From: Bacteroidia bacterium
GTDB taxonomy: Bacteria; Bacteroidota; Bacteroidia; Bacteroidales; Azobacteroidaceae
NCBI GenBank assembly: GCA_025996895.1
Contig: BNTW01000043.1
Span: forward strand, 1-24,114
Reading direction: 5' to 3'
Length of the DNA: 24,114 bases
Under the pieces are notes generated by a model. That model was not told the DNA's origin, did not search any database, and saw only the letters and a list, made by a program, of their open reading frames with translations. Positions 15,553 to 21,586 of this stretch are shown piece by piece. The position numbers and the translations under genes are program-made. The number at the start of each line of letters is the position of its first letter. Within the stretch, counting starts at the first letter, position 1.

Positions 15553-16920
15553 TTAAATGCCTTTTCCGGTAAAAATAATTTTTATCGTATAAATCAAAAT
15601 CTTTAAGTCCAAGCCGAGCGACATGTTTTCGTAATACAAAATATCGTATTGCATGCGTTCAATCATTTGCCGGACGCTGGAAGCGTAGCCGAATTTGACC
15701 ATACCCCACGACGTAATTCCGGGACGGACATTGTGCAACAGATAATAATAAGGTGCTTCTTTCACAATCTGATCGATGTAGTATTTCCGTTCGGGACGCG
15801 GGCCGACAAGCGACATATCGCCTTTCAACACGTTCCAAAATTGAGGCAGTTCGTCCAAACGGTATTTGCGCATCTTTTTTCCGTAAGATGTTATTCGCAC
15901 GTCATTGACGGTCGATAGAGCCGGGCCGTTTTTTTCCGCATCGTCAATCATGGTGCGGAATTTGTAAATCATAAACGGTTTTCCGCCGTAGCCGATACGT
16001 TCCTGCTGAATGAATACCGCCCCTTTGGAATCTCTTTTTACGCGACAGGCCAAATACAAAAAGACAGGCGACAGCACGATTAACACCACGAACGACAACA
16101 ACTTATCTAACGAGAGCTTGATATTTTTTTCTCCTTCCGAAAAATTATTGGCCGTTATGTCCGTCAGTGGGAAGCCGACAATCGTTTTCACGCGCATTCC
16201 GCCGGTCAGCAGTTTGGAGTGGCTTAACGGCAATTTTATCGGCAGTTTATATTTATATAAGGAATAAAGCAATGAAAGCAATTCGTCTTCTTTCGGATCG
16301 TCCAAAGCGATAATCAACTCTTCCACCGGGTGTTGTTTCAAAATGCCATCGATTTCTTCCATTTTGTCGATGGAGGCCACAATCGTGTAACCCAGTGCGT
16401 CCGACGGTTTTTCCAAGCCTTTTCTCACTTCGTCCGCTTTTTTGCCTTTCCCGAAAATCAGTGCGGGAGTTGTCCATTCCCGCTTTTGAATTTTACGAAG
16501 CGCGTGCGAAGTAATAAGCAATCTTCCTAAATATATGAAACAGAAAGAGATAAAAAACAAATAAAAAAACTGTTCGTAATAAATTTTGAAAGATTCGGGC
16601 AGCGTATCCAACAAGACGATAAAGAAAATCGCCAGCGAGCCGATAAAGACCATCAAAAAAGTGGTAAAAAATTCGGACAAGCGCGAACGTTCCAACGGTT
16701 TATTGTAATAGCCTGAGTAATAATGCAATACAAGCCATGCAAAAGGAATAATAATTTGTCCTCTCAACACGTTGTAGTCCAATAAGAAACCGGCCAGTGT
16801 GGAAAATCCTTTGTATTGAGCAATAAGGTGAAACCGCATAATATTGAATACAAACCAAGCCAACGCCGAAGTCAGGAAGTCGGAAATCAAATATTTCAGC
16901 AGTTGCGTTCGCTTTCTCAT
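15553..16920 (-). CDS. polyprenyl-phosphate sugar-1-phosphate transferase (WcaJ/exopolysaccharide type)
   Basis: Enzymes of this type transfer a sugar-1-phosphate from a UDP-sugar to undecaprenyl phosphate, the first membrane step in capsule, exopolysaccharide or O-antigen synthesis. The 455-residue product has four N-terminal membrane helices (about 5-25, 50-70, 84-106, 117-137), a nucleotide-binding-like cytosolic domain (about 150-235), a further hydrophobic segment (271-291), and the catalytic sugar transferase domain with KFRTM (320-324), the Asp-Glu pair in YRLDELPQFWNVLKGDMS (356-357) and GPRPE (373-377). The sugar specificity is not readable. I chose the ATG at 16920, which overlaps the tsaC stop as ATGA; a longer frame to 17124 only runs back through tsaC. 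No other polysaccharide gene is nearby. Confidence 0.9.
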   Translation of the reverse strand: MRKRTQLLKYLISDFLTSALAWFVFNIMRFHLIAQYKGFSTLAGFLLDYNVLRGQIIIPFAWLVLHYYSGYYNKPLERSRLSEFFTTFLMVFIGSLAIFFIVLLDTLPESFKIYYEQFFYLFFISFCFIYLGRLLITSHALRKIQKREWTTPALIFGKGKKADEVRKGLEKPSDALGYTIVASIDKMEEIDGILKQHPVEELIIALDDPKEDELLSLLYSLYKYKLPIKLPLSHSKLLTGGMRVKTIVGFPLTDITANNFSEGEKNIKLSLDKLLSFVVLIVLSPVFLYLACRVKRDSKGAVFIQQERIGYGGKPFMIYKFRTMIDDAEKNGPALSTVNDVRITSYGKKMRKYRLDELPQFWNVLKGDMSLVGPRPERKYYIDQIVKEAPYYYLLHNVRPGITSWGMVKFGYASSVRQMIERMQYDILYYENMSLGLDLKILIYTIKIIFTGKGI

Positions 16921-17492
16921 TCCCGGATAATTTTGATTAAACCGCCTTTTTCCAACCGGATAATGGCTGACGGTTGCGCTTTCGTTGTTTCTTCTTGCCG
17001 ATAATTCACAACATAATCGACCGAACGAATAATTTCTTCGCTGATTTCCGAAAAATTGGCGGGCGAAGGCTGTCCACTGATGTTGGCGGAAGTCGATACC
17101 AACGGCTTTTTTAACTGCCGGCAAAGCCGGTTAGAAAATTCTTCGCGCGTAACGCGGATACCGAGTGTTCCGTCCGGCGCAATCAAATCCGGTGCCACTC
17201 GACGCGCACCGGAATAAATGATGGTCAGCGGTTTGTCGGCCAATTCAACCAAATCGTAAGCGATTTCGGGCAGTTCTTCCACATAATTTTCCAACAGACC
17301 GGCAGAATCAACCAATACAAGCATGGATTTGCTGTCCGGTCGCTGTTTGATTTTATAGATCCGTTTCACTGCTTCGGCATTCATTGCGTCGCATCCGATT
17401 CCCCAAATCGTATCGGTTGGATAAAGGATTATTCCCCCTTTCCGCAACACATCGCACGCTTTTTTTATTTCTTCTTCCATTCGGAAAGCCAT
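16917..17492 (-). CDS. tsaC: threonylcarbamoyl-AMP synthase (Sua5/YrdC family)
   Basis: This enzyme makes threonylcarbamoyl-AMP from threonine, bicarbonate and ATP for the t6A modification of tRNAs reading ANN codons. The 191-residue product is a single YrdC domain, without the extra Sua5 domain: GGIILYPTDTIWGIGCDA (19-36), the KxR-SK region (KIKQRPDSKSML, 47-58), the TLGIRV strand and the STSAN motif at 133-137. The start at 17492 leaves a leader of only a few bases after the predicted promoter; an in-frame ATG at 17480 is an alternative. It is the first gene of the tsaC-sugar transferase-ClC operon. Confidence 0.92.
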   Translation of the reverse strand: MAFRMEEEIKKACDVLRKGGIILYPTDTIWGIGCDAMNAEAVKRIYKIKQRPDSKSMLVLVDSAGLLENYVEELPEIAYDLVELADKPLTIIYSGARRVAPDLIAPDGTLGIRVTREEFSNRLCRQLKKPLVSTSANISGQPSPANFSEISEEIIRSVDYVVNYRQEETTKAQPSAIIRLEKGGLIKIIRE

Positions 17493-17502
17493 TAATCGCC
17501 CG

Positions 17503-17510
17503 CAAACTTA
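17503..17510 (-). promoter_or_regulatory. TAnnTTTG box upstream of tsaC
   Basis: On the minus strand TAAGTTTG fits the box and lies 10 bases before the ATG at 17492. No good distal TTTG is visible. Transcription would begin almost at the start codon, giving a nearly leaderless message or favouring the ATG at 17480. Confidence 0.4.
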
Positions 17511-17628
17511 CTAAAAATTTCAATAATTGTCTAATTTGCGAAAAATGTCCGAAAAACTTAAACACAATTTTTGAATTAAAAAGTACCCAACGAAATTTTT
17601 TTGTAAAAAACTCAAAAAAAAATCGCAA

Positions 17629-17646
17629 ATATGTTGCATAACATAT
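17629..17646. promoter_or_regulatory. inverted repeat, possible operator, upstream of the small lipoprotein gene
   Basis: ATATGTT (17629-17635) and AACATAT (17640-17646) are perfect inverted arms of 7 bases around GCAT. The element covers the space where the distal promoter box of the plus-strand gene is expected, ending 12 bases before TATCTTTG. Position and symmetry fit a dimeric regulator, but A/T-rich palindromes also arise by chance. Confidence 0.4.
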
Positions 17647-17658
17647 AAAAATATTAAT

Positions 17659-17666
17659 TATCTTTG
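17659..17666 (+). promoter_or_regulatory. TAnnTTTG box of the 58-residue lipoprotein gene
   Basis: TATCTTTG is an exact match, 63 bases before the ATG at 17730. A TTG at 17634-17636 lies 22 bases upstream and overlaps the inverted repeat. The remainder of the divergent region (17511-17628) is A/T-rich with several A- and T-runs and no further recognisable element. Confidence 0.6.
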
Positions 17667-17729
17667 TCGCGAATTTCCAAGTGGGAAATTCAAAACAAAT
17701 TTATAAACCGTTTTTAATTGTATTAAGAA

Positions 17730-17906
17730 ATGAAAAAGTTAGTATTATTTGCTGCCGTTGTTGCCGCTGTTTCTTTGAGTGCATGTAAAAAAGCTGCTAC
17801 TGATGTGCCTGTTGTAGAAGAAGACACTATCACCGTAGTTGAAGAAACTCCCGAAGCTGATACTTTGGCTGTTGATACAGTAACTGTTGAAACTGTTGCT
17901 GAATAA
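17730..17906 (+). CDS. very small acidic lipoprotein
   Basis: This 58-codon gene was read from the bases. It starts ATG AAA AAG and ends TAA at 17904-17906. Residues 1-18 are a signal (MKKLVLFAAVVAAVSLSA) with lipobox LSAC and acylated Cys19, followed by KKAATD. The mature part (about 40 residues) is rich in Val, Thr, Glu and Asp, with no aromatic residue and no predicted fold: VVEEDTITVVEET and repeated TVETV/DTVTV patterns. It has its own promoter and a strong terminator, so it is a real, independently transcribed gene. Similar tiny acidic lipoproteins are common in Bacteroidales and have no assigned function that I know. Residues after Cys19 (KKAA) do not match the SxDDD surface-export signal closely. 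Confidence 0.8.
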   Translation: MKKLVLFAAVVAAVSLSACKKAATDVPVVEEDTITVVEETPEADTLAVDTVTVETVAE

Positions 17907-17932
17907 TTTGTGGCAATCAAGCAAAGAATTTG

Positions 17933-17972
17933 AAAAACTGTCTCTAAAAATCAGGGACAGTTTTTGTTTTTT
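17933..17972 (+). terminator. intrinsic terminator of the small lipoprotein gene
   Basis: A stem of 13 pairs (left arm 17933-17945, AAAAACTGTCTCT; right arm 17953-17965, AGGGACAGTTTTT, one wobble) closes a 7-base loop and is followed by GTTTTTT. It lies 26 bases after the stop codon. Confidence 0.88.
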
Positions 17973-17992
17973 AAAAGAATTTTGTACCTTTG
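17963..17992 (+). promoter_or_regulatory. promoter of the rplM ribosomal protein operon
   Basis: TTTG at 17963-17966 and TACCTTTG at 17985-17992 are 18 bases apart. The distal box overlaps the T-tract of the preceding terminator. Predicted transcription start is about 17999, giving a leader of about 50 bases before rplM that contains two copies of GATTATTA (17999-18006 and 18028-18035). I see no strong stem in it. Confidence 0.75.
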
Positions 17993-18051
17993 CACGCCGA
18001 TTATTATCCACATTTATGTAAGTGTTTGATTATTAACAAAAAAATTAAAAA

Positions 18052-18507
18052 ATGGATACTTTAAGTTATAAGACCATTTCTGCAAATGTTGCAACAGTAA
18101 ACAAAGAATGGGTTGTCGTTGATGCCAGCGGACAACACTTGGGACGTTTGGCTTCCAAGGTGGCAAAACTCCTGCGCGGGAAGTATAAACCGAATTTTAC
18201 ACCCCACGTAGATTGCGGCGATAATGTGATTATTATCAATGCCGGCAAAGTCGAATTAACCGGTAATAAATGGACCGACCGTATTTATTTTTCTTATACA
18301 GGCTATCCGGGCGGACAAAGAGAAACAACGCCGCGAAAGCTTTTTGAAAAGGATAGCGACCGTTTATTACGCAAGGTAGTGAAGGGGATGCTTCCCAAAA
18401 ACCGTTTGGGCGACAAGATTTTGACCAATTTGTATGTGTATGACGGCGTAGAGCACAAACATGCGGCTCAACAACCGAAAACAATTGATATTAATTCACT
18501 TAAATAA
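18052..18507 (+). CDS. rplM: 50S ribosomal protein L13
   Basis: L13 (uL13) is an early-assembling protein of the large subunit. The 151-residue product is of normal length and carries the family landmarks: WVVVDASGQHLGRLASKVAKLLRGK near the N-terminus, DCGDNVIIINAGKVELTGNKW, YFSYTGYPGGQR, and the LRKVVKGMLPKNRLGDKIL stretch. It starts the operon; rpsI follows after 5 bases, the near-universal rplM-rpsI pairing. Confidence 0.97.
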   Translation: MDTLSYKTISANVATVNKEWVVVDASGQHLGRLASKVAKLLRGKYKPNFTPHVDCGDNVIIINAGKVELTGNKWTDRIYFSYTGYPGGQRETTPRKLFEKDSDRLLRKVVKGMLPKNRLGDKILTNLYVYDGVEHKHAAQQPKTIDINSLK

Positions 18508-18512
18508 CAATA

Positions 18513-18899
18513 ATGGAAGTAGTAAATGCATTAGGAAGACGTAAAGCAGCTGTTGCTCGTGTTTATGTCAAAGAAGGATCCGGAAATATCCGGATTAACA
18601 AGCGTGAACTTGAAACCTATTTTCCTTCGTCCATCCTTCAATATATTGTGAAACAACCACTTAACAAATTGGGTGTGGTCGAACAATATGATATTAGCAT
18701 CAATTTGCAAGGAGGTGGTTATAAAGGACAATCGGAAGCGGCTCGTTTGGGAATTGCCCGCGCGTTGGTGAAAATCAATCCGGAAAACAAACCTGCTTTG
18801 CGTTCGGAAGGTTTTATGACTCGCGATCCGCGCGAAGTGGAACGGAAAAAACCGGGACGTCCCAAAGCAAGAAAACGTTTCCAGTTTTCGAAACGTTGA
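18513..18899 (+). CDS. rpsI: 30S ribosomal protein S9
   Basis: S9 (uS9) sits in the small-subunit head and its C-terminal tail contacts the P-site tRNA. The 128-residue product has the N-terminal LGRRKAAVARVYVKEGSGNIRINKR type sequence, the GGGYKGQSEAARLGIARAL core, and the conserved C-terminus MTRDPREVERKKPGRPKARKRFQFSKR ending in Lys-Arg, which is the tRNA-contacting tail. Length is normal. A palindromic repeat begins within 9 bases of its stop codon. Confidence 0.97.
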   Translation: MEVVNALGRRKAAVARVYVKEGSGNIRINKRELETYFPSSILQYIVKQPLNKLGVVEQYDISINLQGGGYKGQSEAARLGIARALVKINPENKPALRSEGFMTRDPREVERKKPGRPKARKRFQFSKR

Positions 18900-18907
18900 T
18901 GCGATTC

Positions 18908-18936
18908 TGTCATTGCGGGTCAAGCCCGCCATGACA
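18908..18936. repeat. dispersed palindromic repeat, copy 1 (between rpsI and rpsB)
   Basis: TGTCATTGCGGG (18908-18919) and CCCGCCATGACA (18925-18936) form a 12-base stem with one mismatch around TCAAG. Its reverse complement shares GCGGGCTTGACCCGCAAT with the copy at 23631-23655, so it is a dispersed element in opposite orientation. This is the REP-like 'TCATTGCGGG' type of repeat seen in many bacterial genomes. It may act as a stem-loop in the operon transcript. Confidence 0.8.
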
Positions 18937-18956
18937 AACATAACAGAGTTTAGTAT

Positions 18957-19017
18957 CTAAACCGGCGGGACTTATCCGGTAAAAGTTTATAGGATAGCTG
19001 CCTAACGGTTGGTTTAA
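18957..19017 (+). promoter_or_regulatory. possible structured leader (autoregulatory element) of rpsB
   Basis: In the 115 bases between the repeat and rpsB, nested pairings can be drawn: TAAACC (18958-18963) with GGTTTA (19011-19016), GGC (18964-18966) with GCC (19000-19002), and TATCC (18973-18977) with GGATA (18992-18996). A competing stem ACCGG (18961-18965) with CCGGT (18976-18980) is mutually exclusive with these, as in switching leaders. S2 regulates its own operon through a leader in E. coli; a like role here is inference. There is no TAnnTTTG promoter in the gap, so rpsB is probably read from the rplM promoter. Confidence 0.35.
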
Positions 19018-19051
19018 TAAAAGAAAGTAAACAAATTTAAATTAAAAAACA

Positions 19052-19900
19052 ATGTCAAGAGTATCATTTGAACAATTATTGGAAGCCGGTTCGCATTTCG
19101 GACACTTAAAACGGAAGTGGAATCCTGCAATGGCTCCCTACATTTTTATGGAACGCAACGGTATCCATATCATAGACTTACATAAAACGGTTGGAAAAAT
19201 CGACGAGGCTGCGGCTGCACTGAAACAAATCGCCAAATCGGGGCGAAAAGTGTTGTTTGTAGCAACAAAAAAACAGGCAAAACAAGTGGTGTCCGACAAA
19301 GCCCTCTCGGTAGGAATGCCTTACGTGACGGAACGTTGGCCGGGAGGTATGCTTACCAACTTCCCGACTATTCGAAAAGCCGTTAAGAAAATGACGACTA
19401 TCGATAAAATGGCGAAAGACGGTACTTTCGACCAATTATCCAAACGCGAAAAATTACAAATCACCCGCCAACGCGCGAAATTAGAAAAGAATTTAGGCTC
19501 TATCGCCGATTTAAATCGTCTTCCTTCGGCGTTGTTTATTGTGGATGTAATGAAAGAACACATTGCGGTGACAGAAGCTAACCGCTTGGGTATTCCGGTG
19601 TTTGCAATGGTTGATACCAATTCCGACCCGAATAATATTGATTTTGTTATTCCGGCAAACGACGACGCTACGAAATCGATTGAAGTGGTTTTGGCCGCGC
19701 TTTGTACCGCTATCAACGAAGGTCTGGACGAACGGAAAGTAGAAAAAATCGACGCTCCTTCGGAAGAAAACGAAGAAGTCCCCGTTCGCCGTGAAAGAAA
19801 GGCGAAAGTCGGTGCTAAAAAATTATTGGCGAAAGACGACGAAGAAGCTTTGAATGCAAATGTAGTAAGCAAATTCGCGAAAGAAGAAGACAAAGAATAA
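19052..19900 (+). CDS. rpsB: 30S ribosomal protein S2
   Basis: S2 (uS2) is a late-binding protein on the solvent side of the small subunit. The 282-residue product has the typical start SFEQLLEAGSHFGHLKRKWNPAMAPYI, the VLFVATKKQAKQVV strand, ERWPGGMLTNFPTIRKAVKK and the VDTNSDPNNIDFVIPANDDATKSI stretch near residues 189-208. The C-terminal 55 residues are an extra, highly charged extension (EENEEVPVRRERKAKVGAKK and onward) common in Bacteroidota. It is followed after 21 bases by tsf, the usual partner. Confidence 0.97.
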   Translation: MSRVSFEQLLEAGSHFGHLKRKWNPAMAPYIFMERNGIHIIDLHKTVGKIDEAAAALKQIAKSGRKVLFVATKKQAKQVVSDKALSVGMPYVTERWPGGMLTNFPTIRKAVKKMTTIDKMAKDGTFDQLSKREKLQITRQRAKLEKNLGSIADLNRLPSALFIVDVMKEHIAVTEANRLGIPVFAMVDTNSDPNNIDFVIPANDDATKSIEVVLAALCTAINEGLDERKVEKIDAPSEENEEVPVRRERKAKVGAKKLLAKDDEEALNANVVSKFAKEEDKE

Positions 19901-19921
19901 CCCACTAAAAGACAAAGAATT

Positions 19922-20746
19922 ATGGCAGTAACAATGGCAGATATACAGCACCTGCGCAAAATGACAGGTGCGGGAATGATGGATTGTAAAAGTGCATTGA
20001 CCGAATCGGAAAATGATTTTGACAAGGCAGTAGAAATTATCCGCAAAAAAGGACAGGCCGTTGCCGCGAAGCGCGAAGACCGCGAAGCAGCAGAAGGTTG
20101 TGTTTTGGCCGCTACACAGGGCGATTTCGCCACTATAGTAGCCGTAAAATGCGAAACCGACTTTGTAGCCAAAGGGGCGGATTTTATCGACATGGTACGC
20201 AAAATCCTGAACATCGCTTTGGAAAAACAACCCCAAACAGCCGAAGAATTATTGGATTTGGCAGTAGAAGGACGCAAAGTAAGCGAATTGATTACCGACC
20301 GTATCGGTGTTACCGGCGAAAAAATGGAATTGGGTGCATACGAATATTTGGCTGCACCGACCACGATTGCTTACATTCATCCGGGAAATAAATTAGCTAC
20401 GATTGTCGGCCTCAATCAGGCCGGCGTTGAAAATCAGGTAGCGAAAGATGTGGCTATGCAAGTAGCTGCTATGAATCCGGTGAGCGTGGATAAAAGCACT
20501 GTTCCGGCGGAAATTATCGAACGGGAAAAGAAAATCGCTCGCGAAAAAGCCATCGAACAGGGCAAACCCGAAAATATTTTAGACCGGATTGCCGAAGGTG
20601 CGTTGACTAAATATTACAAAGATTTCACCTTGTTGATGCAAGATTTTGTAAAAGATTCGAAAATTACCATCGACGATTATCTGAAAAAACAAAACAAAGA
20701 CTTGACGGTAATAGGCTTCAAACGAGTAAATTTGAACGTAGAGTAA
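19922..20746 (+). CDS. tsf: elongation factor Ts
   Basis: EF-Ts exchanges GDP for GTP on EF-Tu. The 274-residue product has the UBA-like N-terminal domain with LRKMTGAGMMDCKSAL (11-26), the invariant TDFVAK (79-84) that contacts EF-Tu, and the dimerisation and C-terminal regions (VAMQVAAMNPVSVD; FVKDSKITIDDYLK). Length is normal. The gene is 21 bases after rpsB; an unrelated thioredoxin-like gene begins only 5 bases after its stop. Confidence 0.97.
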   Translation: MAVTMADIQHLRKMTGAGMMDCKSALTESENDFDKAVEIIRKKGQAVAAKREDREAAEGCVLAATQGDFATIVAVKCETDFVAKGADFIDMVRKILNIALEKQPQTAEELLDLAVEGRKVSELITDRIGVTGEKMELGAYEYLAAPTTIAYIHPGNKLATIVGLNQAGVENQVAKDVAMQVAAMNPVSVDKSTVPAEIIEREKKIAREKAIEQGKPENILDRIAEGALTKYYKDFTLLMQDFVKDSKITIDDYLKKQNKDLTVIGFKRVNLNVE

Positions 20747-20751
20747 AATTT

Positions 20752-21585
20752 ATGAAAAAGATTGTTTATTTAGTTTGTTTGGTTTTTGCCATTGCGGCTT
20801 GCCGCCAGGTGGAAACGAAGATAGATTATTACCGGAATGCGTTAGAGAGTGAAGCTCGTTTGGATTCGATTGAAACAGAGCTGGATAAATTGACTGGTGT
20901 CGATACATTGACAACTGAATTGCAGGAAAAATTGATTAAGGAATGGGACGAGCAGTTTGAAAATACGAAAGAAGAATTTGCCCGTTTCTATCAAAATCAC
21001 ATCAACGATTCGTTAGGTCAGGCAATTTTTACGACTTCCAAATGGACGCGCCGGCTGACACACGTACAGTTAGACAGCGTTTTAACGCATGTTAAAGACG
21101 AATGGAAGGAAACCGATTGGTATAAAAAATCGGCGGAAAGATTGTACAACATGAAGACATCCGTTCCGGGAAATCCGTACAAAGAAATTATTTCTAAAAA
21201 TCCGGAAGGCAAAGAAGCCAAATTATCGGATTATGTGGGCAAAGGAAAATATGTGTTGCTCGATTTTTGGGCAAGTTGGTGTCCGCCGTGTCGTGAAGAA
21301 ATGCCTCATTTGGTCGATTTATATAAAGCCTACAAAGAAAAAAACTTTGAAATTGTCGGCTATTCATTAGATAAAGACGAACAAGCTTGGAAGCAGGGCA
21401 TTAAAAATTTAAATATGACATGGCCGCAACTGTCGGATTGTGGTTTTTGGGAATCGCCGGGCGTGAAAACGTATGCCGTTCAATCGATACCCTGCACCCT
21501 GCTTATTGACCCTTCCGGAAACATCATTGCAAGAGGCTTGACTGGAGATGAACTCTCCGCCAAATTACAGGAATTGATTCGTTGA
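20752..21585 (+). CDS. TlpA-like thioredoxin-fold lipoprotein
   Basis: The product has 277 residues. It has a lipoprotein signal with lipobox IAAC (Cys17). Residues 20-135 form a charged, mostly helical N-terminal domain of the kind found ahead of thioredoxin folds in Bacteroidota. Residues about 138-277 are a TlpA/AhpC-type thioredoxin domain with the redox motif WCPPC (176-180) and the cis-proline in SIPCTLL (Pro247). It presumably reduces or exchanges disulfides or serves cytochrome c maturation in the periplasm; the partner is not visible. It starts 5 bases after tsf and kup starts 1 base after its stop, so the three are probably co-transcribed. The Cys in SIPC beside the cis-proline is uncommon. 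Confidence 0.88.
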   Translation: MKKIVYLVCLVFAIAACRQVETKIDYYRNALESEARLDSIETELDKLTGVDTLTTELQEKLIKEWDEQFENTKEEFARFYQNHINDSLGQAIFTTSKWTRRLTHVQLDSVLTHVKDEWKETDWYKKSAERLYNMKTSVPGNPYKEIISKNPEGKEAKLSDYVGKGKYVLLDFWASWCPPCREEMPHLVDLYKAYKEKNFEIVGYSLDKDEQAWKQGIKNLNMTWPQLSDCGFWESPGVKTYAVQSIPCTLLIDPSGNIIARGLTGDELSAKLQELIR

Positions 21586-21586
21586 A

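Noticed and set aside
16921..17124. Longer N-terminus for the sugar transferase
   Set aside because: The extra 68 residues are tsaC read in another frame, and the ATGA overlap gives a natural start at 16920.
19321..20364. Long open frame (347 codons) on the minus strand across rpsB and tsf
   Set aside because: It lies opposite two unmistakable genes, has Ser/Ala/Phe-rich composition typical of an antisense shadow, and no promoter or family motif.
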